Source: Chryseobacterium sp.
Lineage (GTDB): Bacteria > Bacteroidota > Bacteroidia > Flavobacteriales > Weeksellaceae
Direction of reading: 5' to 3'
Assembly: GCA_027492795.1 (NCBI GenBank)
Contig: JAPUEB010000023.1
Coordinates: forward strand, 17,884 to 81,883
DNA: 64,000 nt
Each line of letters begins with the position of its first letter. Positions within the stretch are counted from its first letter, which is position 1. Below, piece by piece: positions 15,567-24,438 of this stretch. A model generated the notes under the pieces. It ran no database searches, had not been told where the DNA came from, and saw only the letters and a program-made list of their open reading frames with translations. The position numbers and the translations under genes were made by a program.

Positions 15567-17021
15567 TTATTTAACTAGAAATTTTACAGTTGATTTTTTT
15601 CCTGCAAAATGATAAACCAAAAAGTAAGAACCGAGAATTGCCGAAATTAGGATTTCATTTTTTCCTTTCCTAATCAATTGGGAATGAATAAGTTTTCCCG
15701 ACATATCCGAAATTGCAATATTGCCGTTTTCTGGAGCTTCAAAAAAGAATTTACCATTATTTGGATTGGGATACAGTGCATTTTTTGGAAGTATGGCTTC
15801 GTTTGTTCCCATTACAGAACAGTTATAAGGCGAAAAAGTGACCAAACCTTTCGCTGCATCATCTACTTGATGAAAAATTACAGCTTCCACCATCGCGTCT
15901 GTAGACTGTTCGTTTTCGCGCCAACAATTGAATTTCGCCATTACTGAACTCGTAGAATTATTGTATAAAGCATACGTATTTCCACCGTTGCCGTTATTGT
16001 AAAAAATATTTTGCCCTATATTGGTATTTCCAGGTGTATCGCTGCCTAAATTTGCGGTTCCTGATGTTGGAAAAGTAATTCCCCACAAATTTCCTCTGAT
16101 TTGGTTTTGTGTGATATAAAGCTGATCCGAAGTGGCATAAAGCGAAATTCCGCTTCCGCCTTGTGCAGGATTATTTTGAATATTGTTGTTCTGAATAATA
16201 TTTCCTTTGATAATTCCTGCGGCTCCTGCTGCCTGAATATTGATTCCGTAACGGTTATTTTGAACAGTGTTTCCAGAAATTCTTACGCGAACGGTTCCAC
16301 CTGCAAGCGCGGCAACAGAAATTCCCCCAACATTGGTATTTAAAGGATTTCCTAAAACCGTGTTATTAACAATTTTTAAACTATCTGTTCCGGTTGGTCC
16401 CATATTGATTTGTGGACGGTTTCCGTTGGTCTTTGAATTTTGAAAAAGATAATTATTGCTAAAAATTGCCGAAACCGTCTGGTTGGCTCCCGAACTGAAC
16501 GCTGCCAAATCGTTTTCTAAAAACTGTGAATTTTGTACAACGGGACTTCCTGTGGAAAAAGAGATCGCACTTGCCGTAACCAACCCCGATTTAAAATTCC
16601 TTACAATACAGTTATCCATCAAAAAATTTCCAGTTGAAACTCGTATTCCGCCGCCATATTCTAGCGTGGTATTTTTCATTTGTACATTGGAACCCGCATC
16701 AAACTGAATTCCGTTGAATACAGAAGCCGGATTTCCCGATGTAATCAGCAAATTAGTAGCTATAGTGTTGTAAGTTCCTGCTAAGGTGAGTTTTATACCC
16801 GGATTGATGATGAGTGTAGTATTTTCGTTCATCAGCAGCGTATCTCCGGCTGAAATCGTGATGTTTGCCGTCATCGAGTAAGAAGTTCCGTTATTCACCA
16901 AAACAGTGGGAGCCGCCGCAGAAAGAGAACTTAAAGTATAACTTACCCCGGTTCCCGGACTGGTAAACTGCGCATTGGCTACAAAACTAATCAGGGTAAA
17001 AATAAAGGAGAAAATTTTCAT
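15567..17021 (-). CDS. Secreted right-handed beta-helix protein with T9SS sorting domain
   Basis: 484 residues. Signal peptide at 1-17 (MKIFSFIFTLISFVANA), then many short repeats with N-I-I, NNxI and G-I turns (about 60-390), as in right-handed parallel beta-helices. The last ~75 residues form a type A T9SS sorting domain (ALYPNPNNGKFFFEA, NIAISDMSGKLIH, ILGSYFLVYHFAGKK). Such proteins are exported to the cell surface and may bind or cleave polysaccharide, but no catalytic residues were identified. Confidence 0.9.
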   Translation of the reverse strand: MKIFSFIFTLISFVANAQFTSPGTGVSYTLSSLSAAAPTVLVNNGTSYSMTANITISAGDTLLMNENTTLIINPGIKLTLAGTYNTIATNLLITSGNPASVFNGIQFDAGSNVQMKNTTLEYGGGIRVSTGNFLMDNCIVRNFKSGLVTASAISFSTGSPVVQNSQFLENDLAAFSSGANQTVSAIFSNNYLFQNSKTNGNRPQINMGPTGTDSLKIVNNTVLGNPLNTNVGGISVAALAGGTVRVRISGNTVQNNRYGINIQAAGAAGIIKGNIIQNNNIQNNPAQGGSGISLYATSDQLYITQNQIRGNLWGITFPTSGTANLGSDTPGNTNIGQNIFYNNGNGGNTYALYNNSTSSVMAKFNCWRENEQSTDAMVEAVIFHQVDDAAKGLVTFSPYNCSVMGTNEAILPKNALYPNPNNGKFFFEAPENGNIAISDMSGKLIHSQLIRKGKNEILISAILGSYFLVYHFAGKKSTVKFLVK

Positions 17022-17120
17022 AATGTTGATTTACAAGGAACTAAAAGTAATCATTTTTTGAATATCATTCCTATTCAGCACTTAAAATTTTTGACCTAAT
17101 TTTGCTTTAAATTATACGAA

Positions 17121-17990
17121 ATGAATTATTCTGAAATCATCATTGGCGTGATGCGATGGGGAATTTGGGGAGCCAATCTTTCCGAAAAAGACGTGCAAAA
17201 CCTTATACAAGAAGCTTTGATAAACGATTTTTATACTTTCGACCATGCTGATATTTATGGAGGTTACACTACGGAAGAACTTTTTGGAAATGTTTTTTCA
17301 GAAATGAAAATTCCGCGCGAAAAAATTCAATTAATTTCCAAATGCGGCATCGAATATCCCAATGGAACGAAGCCTTATGAAATAAAATCTTACAATTATT
17401 CCAAAGACTATATCCTGAAATGTGTGGATGAAAGTTTGAAAAATTTAAAAACTGATTATCTGGATTTGCTCTTGCTTCACCGTCCTTCACCCTTGATGAA
17501 TCCTGAAGAAGTTGCGGTTGCTTTTGGAATTTTAAGGAGTTCGGGAAAGGTTGTGGATTTTGGGGTGAGTAATTTTTCCACTTCACAGTTTGATTTAATT
17601 TCAACGTATTTTCCGTTTCTCGTGACCAATCAGGTGGAAATTTCGGTGAACGAAACAAAAGCTTTTTACGATGGCAGTTTAGAACAAATGATGATGAAAA
17701 AACTGCGACCGATGGCTTATTCCGTGATGGGAAATTATTTCAGCGAACCCAATTCTGAACAAAATTTGAGAATTAAAGAGGTTTTGGAAAAACTTTGTGA
17801 AAAATACAATGCGGAAGAAAATCAGTTGCTTTTAGCGTATTTGCTGAAACATCCGGCGAGAATTATACCTGTTGTCGGCACTTCCCAAGTAGAAAATATC
17901 AAAAAATTCAAAGAAAGTTTGAAGATTAATTTGGAACGAGAAGATTGGTTTAAAATTCTGGAAGCGAGCGCGGGGAAAAGGGTTCCGTAA
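17121..17990 (+). CDS. Aldo/keto reductase
   Basis: 289 residues, one (beta/alpha)8 barrel. The tetrad is visible as D and Y in FDHADIYGGY, K in LISKCGIEYP and H in LLLLHRPSP; VDFGVSNFS and IIPVVGTSQ bind NADPH. It is close to the YdhF-type oxidoreductases. The substrate is unknown. A -7 box TAATTTTG (17097-17104) precedes it by 16 nt. Both neighbours are on the other strand, so it is a single-gene unit. Confidence 0.94.
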   Translation: MNYSEIIIGVMRWGIWGANLSEKDVQNLIQEALINDFYTFDHADIYGGYTTEELFGNVFSEMKIPREKIQLISKCGIEYPNGTKPYEIKSYNYSKDYILKCVDESLKNLKTDYLDLLLLHRPSPLMNPEEVAVAFGILRSSGKVVDFGVSNFSTSQFDLISTYFPFLVTNQVEISVNETKAFYDGSLEQMMMKKLRPMAYSVMGNYFSEPNSEQNLRIKEVLEKLCEKYNAEENQLLLAYLLKHPARIIPVVGTSQVENIKKFKESLKINLEREDWFKILEASAGKRVP

Positions 17991-18057
17991 ATTATATCAT
18001 TAAGAACACTTTACCAATAAAATATACAAACAGAGTGAACAATCTTTTATATAAAGA

Positions 18058-18102
18058 GATTCTTCACGTCATTCGTTGCACTCATTTTGTTCAGAATGAC
18101 AA
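18058..18102. repeat. Family A-variant repeat
   Basis: AGATTCTTCACGTCATTCGT at the left and TTCAGAATGAC at the right form a degraded copy of the GTCATTCTGAGC type palindrome between convergent genes. Confidence 0.6.
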
Positions 18103-18124
18103 AAAACCCATATAAATTGGATGT

Positions 18125-19900
18125 TTATTTTTCCCGAATCAACACAAAACCATCATTAAAATAAATATTTTCTTTTTCCGAATTCACTTTTTCGCGGACA
18201 AGGTTTTCAAAAATTATTTTGAAATGATAATTTCCTAAATCTCCTTTTACAGCGATTTCGGGAACGTCGATTCTTCCGTTTCGGTTTTCGCCTAGAATTT
18301 TAAGAATTTGTGGGAATAAATCAATGGTTTCTTTTGAATTCATCGATAGTTTGAATACTTTATTGTTGTCATACAATTGGTCATTCAGTGTAAAAGTATT
18401 TCCGTTTAAAACCAATTTTCCGGTTCGCAAATCCCGTAGTTTTGCAACATACTGATAATCTGAAACCGCTGAAAAATTGTTTTCTGCAACCAATTCCAAT
18501 CGCTCAAATTCTTGATGTTTTAAAGTGTGGTCAATATTGGTAAACAGACTTCTTACATCACCATTAATCTCGTATTTGCGGTTGTAAATTTCATTTTTCG
18601 CAATCTTTCTTTGAGCTTTTTCATCCAAAAATTGATTCACAAATTCTTTCTCTTTCCTAATCGTGAGAAAGGCAATTTTATCGGAAACTTCATCTACTAC
18701 TTTTGAAGAAACCCTTTTAGAAAAATCAATTTTTCCGTTTTGAAGGAGTTTGTTTTCATTTAAAACCTTTTCCAGCTCATTTTTCTGACTTCTTTTTGCC
18801 ACCGAAAACGTATTGAAATAAGGAAAAACCAATGAAAATAATCCAAATGCAAACAGCGACATTGGAATGAATTTGATGGTTGGGTTTTTAATAAAAACAA
18901 AGTAAAGAACCACCGTTGTAAGCCATAAAGCAATCAAGAGAACGAAGTATCTTGGTTCGGTGTAGCCATATTCTAAAATTCTGGTAAAAATGGCGACAAA
19001 AAGGAGCACAATCAGCGGAATAAGCGTGTAATAAAATATTTTGCTGAAAATTTTAACCCAAGATTTTGTGCCCTCCTCTTTTAACGGATGAACGAGCAAC
19101 AAAGCCAAAATTCCAACCACAGAATAGGCGAGAATAAGGTAGGAAACCCAACCTCGCGGAAGTTCCCAATTGATAAGGATTTTAAACGCATAAAAATACA
19201 GAATCACTGCATAAATAATGAGCAGCGGAATGAGCACAAACTGAGTAAAAAACTTTAAAATTTGCGGATAATTTTTGTCTTTTTCCAATTGATGAAGCCC
19301 TTTTTCGTTGAAGAGAAGAAAAATAAAGCAGCTGCCCAAAATTGCCAAAAAGGAAATTGTTTTTGGATAAATTTTGTAATCGAAATTGATATCGAACAGT
19401 TTGTCTACCGCTAAAATTGCAAGCGCAACACCTCCAACCAAAGCTCCGGTAAAAACGGCAGTGAGAAAAAGGTTGATGAAAAGATTTTTGTTGTATTGCC
19501 AAAAATTCAGCTCTCGTTTTTCACCGAAAAAAGCAATAAACGATACCAAAAGATGCGACAAAATAAAAGTGGGAATCAGCAAAAAAGCATAAACTTCGGT
19601 GAAATCTTTTTCTTTTTCGGGCAGTAAAAAGTAAAAACCTACAAGAAAAAGTGTTCCAAAAAATTCCATCAAAAAACCTTTTCCAATGCGTTGTGAAAGC
19701 ATTTTTATGGCAAACATCAGCGAAATACCCAAACATCCGGTGATGATTAGTTTTATTACCGAAAATTGGTTAGCTTCATTATCCATTTCTATGGAAACTA
19801 CGGCAGAAATTGCAGCAATGAGAGCCATCACCAAAATCATCGGGTAACGCAAAACGATGTCGTCGGTTTTTCTCCAGATTTCTTTTATTTTTTTTAGCAT
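18125..19900 (-). CDS. DUF4153 domain-containing membrane protein
   Basis: 591 residues. About a dozen TM segments occupy residues 15-365, followed by a ~220-residue soluble region with VSSKVVDEVSDKIAFL and a C-terminal EIAVKGDLGNYHFKI strand. The N-terminal RYPMILVMALIAAISAVVS segment and overall length fit the DUF4153 family, common in Bacteroidota and uncharacterised. The BlaI-like gene upstream on the same strand, 124 nt away, could share transcription. Confidence 0.88.
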   Translation of the reverse strand: MLKKIKEIWRKTDDIVLRYPMILVMALIAAISAVVSIEMDNEANQFSVIKLIITGCLGISLMFAIKMLSQRIGKGFLMEFFGTLFLVGFYFLLPEKEKDFTEVYAFLLIPTFILSHLLVSFIAFFGEKRELNFWQYNKNLFINLFLTAVFTGALVGGVALAILAVDKLFDINFDYKIYPKTISFLAILGSCFIFLLFNEKGLHQLEKDKNYPQILKFFTQFVLIPLLIIYAVILYFYAFKILINWELPRGWVSYLILAYSVVGILALLLVHPLKEEGTKSWVKIFSKIFYYTLIPLIVLLFVAIFTRILEYGYTEPRYFVLLIALWLTTVVLYFVFIKNPTIKFIPMSLFAFGLFSLVFPYFNTFSVAKRSQKNELEKVLNENKLLQNGKIDFSKRVSSKVVDEVSDKIAFLTIRKEKEFVNQFLDEKAQRKIAKNEIYNRKYEINGDVRSLFTNIDHTLKHQEFERLELVAENNFSAVSDYQYVAKLRDLRTGKLVLNGNTFTLNDQLYDNNKVFKLSMNSKETIDLFPQILKILGENRNGRIDVPEIAVKGDLGNYHFKIIFENLVREKVNSEKENIYFNDGFVLIREK

Positions 19901-20024
19901 CAGATTTCTTTTTTTGTTTATTGCTAAAACTACCCCGTCAAAATTTTCTCAAAAAATTTTGCCACCCCTTCAGAGAAGGGGAATTTTGCGAGGCAAAACT
20001 TCCAACTCCCATCTTCCAGCCAAG
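19901..20024. repeat. Degenerate family I repeat
   Basis: CACCCCTTCAGAGAAGGGGA with flanking AAAATTTT inverted arms (about 19935-20000) and TTCCAACTCCCATCTTCCAG, between the BlaI-like and DUF4153 genes. Confidence 0.55.
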
Positions 20025-20498
20025 CTATTTCTTCTTTTTCTTCTCCTTTTTTTTCTTCTTTTTGCCTTTTTTATGTTCTGTAAGTTCTGAAATGAATTCG
20101 GCAATAGGATTTTCCTGTTTTCTTTCTTCTATGACGGGAACTACGGTAGTTTTTACCTCAAAAAACTGCGTTATATCTGAACTGTTTACCATTTTTTCTT
20201 CAATCAACATTTTCAAAAATTCATTGGAATTTTCAAAATAGTTTTCGATAAGATTTTGTTGCAAAAATTTTCGGTATTCTTCCATCGGAATGGCTACAGA
20301 ATATTTGAAAACGCGTCCTTCTTTCGCCGTGGAAAGGAATTCTTTCTCCACCAAAATTTTTAAATAAGTTGAAATGGTGTTTTGATGCGGTTTTGGTTCG
20401 GGATGTTGCTCCAAAACGTCTTTCATATAAAAAGAATTCAGCTTCCAAAGCAGTTGCATCAAATGTTCTTCGGCGGGAGTGAGGGGAGATATTTGCAT
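20025..20498 (-). CDS. BlaI/MecI/CopY family regulator with polylysine tail
   Basis: 157 residues. Winged helix at 1-80 (LTPAEEHLMQLLWKL, then HQNTISTYLKILVEKEFL with the recognition helix), a dimerisation region (85-130) and a C-terminal tail almost entirely lysine. In most Bacteroidota BlaI homologues sit next to a BlaR-type membrane protease; none is here. The tail is A-rich on the coding strand and prone to slippage. Target genes are unknown; the DUF4153 gene downstream is the nearest candidate. Confidence 0.88.
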   Translation of the reverse strand: MQISPLTPAEEHLMQLLWKLNSFYMKDVLEQHPEPKPHQNTISTYLKILVEKEFLSTAKEGRVFKYSVAIPMEEYRKFLQQNLIENYFENSNEFLKMLIEEKMVNSSDITQFFEVKTTVVPVIEERKQENPIAEFISELTEHKKGKKKKKKEKKKKK

Positions 20499-20597
20499 AA
20501 AATCTTTTGTTTGAAGTTTGAAGTTTGAATTTGTTTGAAGTAGTTTGATTTAGTTTGAACTCATGTTCAACATTAATCACTAATCACTTATTATTTA
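20499..20597. repeat. Family B/D-like low-complexity repeats
   Basis: TTTGAAGTTTGAAGTTTGAA units are followed by CACTAATCACTTATTATTTA units just before the BlaI-like start. Confidence 0.6.
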
Positions 20598-21197
20598 TCA
20601 CTTATCAAAGAAAGCCACGTAAAGATAAGCAAAAGAAACAATTGCAGCGATAAATCCGCCCATCAAAACTTCTTTCGGGGTGTGTCTTTTTAAAATAATT
20701 CTTGTAATTCCTACCAAAATTGCTATTCCAAGCCAAATAAAACCAAAAGTAGGATTCCAAACATAAAAAAATGCGGCAACCAATACATTAAACGCAGTAT
20801 GCATCGAACTTTTAATGAAATAATTGCTGATGTGCATCAATATTAAAAGTACCAAAATAAACATCATCACCAAATCAAAATTTTTGTTGATGAAGAAATC
20901 GTAGGCTAAATAAAACGCCATCATCATTGCGATAAAATTATATAAACTTTTGCGTTGAACTCGATTAGAAACATCCATATTGCTGTATTTTCCGGTTTTT
21001 ACGTTATAAATAATCCATCCAGAAATTGGGATAATCATAATCAACAAAATCGGAAGAAATTTATGTAAAGCTTCTTTAAAAGTGTAATTCAGACTGCTGA
21101 AATAAATGAAAAAAAACAGCAATGAAGTTAGCGGATTAAAAAAATCTGAAATTATTTTTGATACTTTCAGAATGATAGAGTTTTGGGTTTGGAGCAT
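20598..21197 (-). CDS. PAP2 family phosphatase
   Basis: 199 residues from ATG 21197 with six TM segments. Motif 2 is KSSMHTAFN (in the usual SGH position) and motif 3 is RIILKRHTPKEVLMGG with R, H and an acidic residue, so the phosphatase centre is largely kept; motif 1 (KTGK or KSLYN) is less clear. Members remove phosphate from lipid phosphates such as undecaprenyl pyrophosphate or phosphatidate. An in-frame TTG at 21287 would add 30 residues from repeat sequence and was not used. Confidence 0.85.
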   Translation of the reverse strand: MLQTQNSIILKVSKIISDFFNPLTSLLFFFIYFSSLNYTFKEALHKFLPILLIMIIPISGWIIYNVKTGKYSNMDVSNRVQRKSLYNFIAMMMAFYLAYDFFINKNFDLVMMFILVLLILMHISNYFIKSSMHTAFNVLVAAFFYVWNPTFGFIWLGIAILVGITRIILKRHTPKEVLMGGFIAAIVSFAYLYVAFFDK

Positions 21198-21566
21198 AAA
21201 TTGGGATGAATTTTCAAAAATAAACTTATTTTTTACAAAGTAATTCTGATTCTTTAAAAACTTAAGAATTAATCGCAAAGTGCGCAAAAGTTTTTTTTAA
21301 AAAATTCAAAGTATTTCGTCCGCAAAGGCGCTTTGCTTAGCAAATACACCTCATAATATTTGTAGGTTTATTTTGAAGGAACAACTCTGCTAAACGAAGT
21401 GGCTTTGCGAACGAATTATGCATCAAAGAAAATGAAAATCACTTTGCGCTCTTAGCAATAAAAATAAAAGTTTGTTGTTAGTTTAACTGTATTGAGCAGT
21501 TTTAGAAATTATGGTAACAATAGAAACAAAGATTTTTCCTATTTTTGCCTAATAATTTCAATCACA
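21198..21566. other. 369-bp intergenic region with CTTTGCG repeats and the pdhA promoter
   Basis: It contains several related units (CGCAAAGTGCGCAAAAG at 21274, palindromic GCAAAGGCGCTTTGC at 21322-21336, CTTTGCGCTCTTAGC near 21445). A similar CAAAGACGCTTTGCTT unit is at 57602. The -7 box TATTTTTG (21540-21547) is 19 nt before the pdhA ATG. No gene was seen. Confidence 0.7.
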
Positions 21567-22568
21567 ATGAAGGAATTTTCCAAAGAAGTTTACCTAAAAT
21601 GGTACGCCGATATGACGATGTGGAGAAGGTTTGAAGACAAATGCCGTTCTCTTTACCTGAAACAAAAAATTAGAGGATTTTTACACTTATACAACGGTCA
21701 GGAAGCTATTCCTGCAGGTTTTACACATGCAATGGATCTTACCAAAGATTCGATGATTACGGCGTATCGTTGCCATATTCATCCAATGGCGATGGGAGTG
21801 GATCCGCGCAGAATTATGGCGGAACTCTGCGGAAAAGCAACCGGAACTTCCGGTGGAATGGGTGGCTCTATGCATATTTTTTCCAAAGAACACCGTTTTT
21901 ACGGCGGTCACGGAATTGTGGGCGGACAAATTCCTTTGGGAGCAGGTATCGCTTTTGCGGACAAATATTTCGATAGAAACGCGGTTTGCATCACGTTTTT
22001 TGGTGATGGTGCTGCAAGACAAGGCTCGCTTCACGAAACTTTCAATATGGCGATGAACTGGAAACTTCCCGTAGTTTTCGTGGTAGAAAATAACCAGTAT
22101 GCGATGGGAACTTCGGTGACCAGAACAGCTAATCATGAAGATATTTATAAATTAGGTTTGGGTTACGAAATGCCTTGTATGCCTGTTGATGCGATGGATC
22201 CTGAAAAAGTGGCAGAAGTTGCTTACGAAGCCATCGAAAGGGCAAGAAGAGGAGACGGACCTACATTTATTGAGGCAAGAACTTACCGTTACAGAGGTCA
22301 CTCAATGTCCGATGCAGAACCATATAGAACCAAAGAAGAGGTAGAAATGCACAAAAAAGACGACCCGATTCATTTGGTGAAAGAAAGAATTTTGCAAAAC
22401 GGTTGGGCTACCGAAGCTGAACTGGAAGAAATCGACAACAAATCCCGAGAATTTGTAGAAGAATGTGTGGATTTTATGGAAAACTCACCATATCCGGACG
22501 CAGAAAAAATTTATGAATACGTTTACGCACAGGAGGATTATCCTTTCTTGGACAAACTGGAAAACTAA
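21567..22568 (+). CDS. pdhA: Pyruvate dehydrogenase E1 component, alpha subunit
   Basis: 333 residues. TPP-binding motif GDGAARQGSLHETFNMAMNW...VENNQYAMG, phosphorylation-loop-like YRYRGHSMSDAEPYR, and AYRCHIHPMAMG with conserved histidines. It decarboxylates pyruvate and acetylates the E2 lipoyl group. ATG 21567 gives MKEFSKEVYLKWYADM, the family start. It is followed by the E2 gene after a repeat-filled 96-nt gap; the beta subunit gene is not in the window. Confidence 0.95.
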   Translation: MKEFSKEVYLKWYADMTMWRRFEDKCRSLYLKQKIRGFLHLYNGQEAIPAGFTHAMDLTKDSMITAYRCHIHPMAMGVDPRRIMAELCGKATGTSGGMGGSMHIFSKEHRFYGGHGIVGGQIPLGAGIAFADKYFDRNAVCITFFGDGAARQGSLHETFNMAMNWKLPVVFVVENNQYAMGTSVTRTANHEDIYKLGLGYEMPCMPVDAMDPEKVAEVAYEAIERARRGDGPTFIEARTYRYRGHSMSDAEPYRTKEEVEMHKKDDPIHLVKERILQNGWATEAELEEIDNKSREFVEECVDFMENSPYPDAEKIYEYVYAQEDYPFLDKLEN

Positions 22569-22579
22569 AATAATTATTA

Positions 22580-22656
22580 ATTTGAAATTTGAAATTTGAA
22601 ATTTGAAATTCAACAGAATCTCAAATCTCGAATCTCGAATCTCGAATCTCAAATCA
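22580..22656. repeat. Family B repeat between pdhA and pdhC
   Basis: Four TTTGAAA units and inverted AATCTCGAATCTCGAATCTC units with a short spacer, closely matching the copy upstream of arsR (6735-6808). It ends 8 nt before the E2 start codon. Confidence 0.85.
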
Positions 22657-22664
22657 ATAAATTT

Positions 22665-24344
22665 ATGGCTGAAGTAATCACAATGCCCCGTCTTTCGGAC
22701 ACGATGACGGAAGGAAAAGTTGCCAAATGGCACAAAAAAGTAGGAGACGCCGTGAAAGAAGGCGATATTTTAGCAGAAATAGAAACCGATAAAGCCGTTC
22801 AGGATTTTGAATCTGAAGTGAACGGAACTCTTTTATATATAGGTGTTGAGGAAGGAAATGCAGCACCGGTTGATTCTGTTCTTGCCATTATTGGTGAACA
22901 GGGCGAAAATATCGATGCTTTGAAAGAAGGAGATGCTCCAAAAAATGAAAAGGAAGTTGCACAAAAAGAAGGTGTTCCCGAAGAATTTAAAACCGAGAAC
23001 GAAAATACAGCGGTAGAAACTTCCGAACCCGTAGAAAAAGAAGACGGAAATACAACTATTGCAGCAGAAATTCCGGCAGGTGTGGAAATCATCAATATGC
23101 CACGACTTTCCGATACGATGACGGAAGGTAAAGTTGCAAAATGGAACAAAAATGTTAGCGACGACGTAAAAGAAGGCGATATTATTGCAGAAATAGAAAC
23201 CGATAAAGCCGTTCAGGATTTTGAATCTGAAGTGAACGGAACTTTGCTTTATCAAGGAGTAAAAGAAGGTGAAGCAACACCGGTAGATAAAATTTTAGCA
23301 ATTATCGGTCCTGCAGGAACGGATGTTTCCGCGATTGTTACAGGAGGAGGAGCGAAGAAGTCCGAAGTCCGAAGTCCGAAGAATGAAGAAACTGCAAAAG
23401 TTGCTGAAAAACCAATAGAAAAAGTTGAAAGCGGAGAGCAGAAATCCGAAAGCCGACTTGCAATTTCTCCTTTGGCTAAAAAAATGGCGGAGGAAAAAGG
23501 AATTGACGTTCATACCTTACAAGGTTCCGGTGAAAACGGCAGAATTGTAAAAAAAGATATTGAAAGCTATTCACCAAGTGCCGTCATTGCGAGTGAAACG
23601 AAGCAAACTGTTTCTGCTGCATCTGCTCAAACTTCATTACAGCCTCAAATGAATTTCATTCAAGGTCAAGATTCGGAAACTCCAAATTCACAGGTAAGAA
23701 ACATTATTGCGAAAAGACTTTCTGAAAGTAAATTTTCTGCGCCACATTATTATTTGATGGTGGAAATCAATATGGATAAAGCGATTGAGGCGAGAAACGA
23801 AATCAATTCACTTCCAGATACCAAAATTTCCTTCAACGATATGATTATCAAAGCTACAGCAATGGCTTTGAGAAAACATCCACAAGTAAATTCTTCTTGG
23901 GCAGGAGATAAAATCATTCACCACGGAAATATCAATGTTGGCGTTGCAGTAGCAATTCCGGACGGTTTGGTAGTTCCAGTTTTGAAAAATACCGACCAAA
24001 TGAATTATCTGCAAATTTCTGCAGCGGTGAAAGATATGGCTTCCAGAGCAAAATCCAAAGGTTTAAAAGCCAACGAAATGGAAGGTTCTACTTTCTCGGT
24101 TTCCAATTTAGGAATGTTCGGAATTGAAACTTTTACATCCATCATCAATCAACCAAATTCTGCAATTTTATCAGTTGGTGCAATTATTGAAAAACCGATT
24201 GTAAAAGACGGACAAATTGTAGTAGGAAACACCATGAAACTTTCCCTTGCGTGCGACCATAGAGTTGTGGATGGCGCAACCGGAGCACAGTTTTTACAAA
24301 CTTTAAGAACGTATTTGGAGCAGCCACTGACGTTGTTGCTGTAA
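22665..24344 (+). CDS. pdhC: Pyruvate dehydrogenase E2 (dihydrolipoamide acetyltransferase)
   Basis: 559 residues from ATG 22665 (the frame extends upstream only through a repeat). Two lipoyl domains carry identical EIETDKAVQDFESE hairpins, lipoyl lysines K43 and K181; an E3/E1-binding domain (ISPLAKKMAEEKGI, 265-300) and the catalytic domain (~341-559) with DHRVVDGATGAQF follow. The linkers contain repeat-derived peptides: KKSEVRSPKNEE (~231-242) and AVIASETKQTV (306-316). Acetyl transfer to CoA is the function. The near-identical DNA of the two lipoyl domains suggests recent duplication or conversion. Confidence 0.96.
   Translation: MAEVITMPRLSDTMTEGKVAKWHKKVGDAVKEGDILAEIETDKAVQDFESEVNGTLLYIGVEEGNAAPVDSVLAIIGEQGENIDALKEGDAPKNEKEVAQKEGVPEEFKTENENTAVETSEPVEKEDGNTTIAAEIPAGVEIINMPRLSDTMTEGKVAKWNKNVSDDVKEGDIIAEIETDKAVQDFESEVNGTLLYQGVKEGEATPVDKILAIIGPAGTDVSAIVTGGGAKKSEVRSPKNEETAKVAEKPIEKVESGEQKSESRLAISPLAKKMAEEKGIDVHTLQGSGENGRIVKKDIESYSPSAVIASETKQTVSAASAQTSLQPQMNFIQGQDSETPNSQVRNIIAKRLSESKFSAPHYYLMVEINMDKAIEARNEINSLPDTKISFNDMIIKATAMALRKHPQVNSSWAGDKIIHHGNINVGVAVAIPDGLVVPVLKNTDQMNYLQISAAVKDMASRAKSKGLKANEMEGSTFSVSNLGMFGIETFTSIINQPNSAILSVGAIIEKPIVKDGQIVVGNTMKLSLACDHRVVDGATGAQFLQTLRTYLEQPLTLLL
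23355..23392. repeat. Family G repeat inside pdhC linker
   Basis: AAGTCCGAAGTCCGAAGTCC units encode KSEVRSPKN. The same unit is upstream of arsM at 7159-7183 and inverted near 50517. Confidence 0.7.
23583..23609. repeat. Family A half repeat inside pdhC linker
   Basis: GTCATTGCGAGTGAAACGAA followed by GCAAACT encodes VIASETKQT in frame; compare 51339-51365. Confidence 0.85.
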
Positions 24345-24364
24345 CAAAATTTGATGATATGAAC

Positions 24365-24403
24365 AACCCTTTCAGCGTTTCAAATCGCTGAAAGGGTTTT
24401 TTG
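24365..24403 (+). terminator. Terminator of the pdhA-pdhC unit
   Basis: Perfect 13-bp stem AACCCTTTCAGCG / CGCTGAAAGGGTT, 8-nt loop, then six T. Confidence 0.92.
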
Positions 24404-24433
24404 TAAAAATTCCAAAAAATATAAGTATTTTTG
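24401..24433 (+). promoter_or_regulatory. lolD-like promoter, apparently leaderless
   Basis: TTG (24401-24403), 22 nt, then TATTTTTG (24426-24433). The ATG at 24439 follows after 5 nt, leaving almost no 5' leader. Confidence 0.6.
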
Positions 24434-24438
24434 AACCT

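Noticed and set aside
20102..20113. TAGGATTTTCCT inside the BlaI-like gene as a third response-regulator box
   Set aside because: The spacer between the arms is shorter than in the two real copies, no -7 box follows at 22 nt, and it is within coding sequence.
21530..21547. GATTTTTCCTATTTTTG before pdhA resembles half of the module box
   Set aside because: Only the right half matches; the left TTAGG arm and 22-nt spacing are missing. The -7 box alone explains the similarity.
22596..22664. N-terminal extension of PDH E2
   Set aside because: It is the family B repeat (coding SRISNLESQ) upstream of the lipoyl domain; ATG 22665 gives the normal MAEVITMPRLSDTM start.
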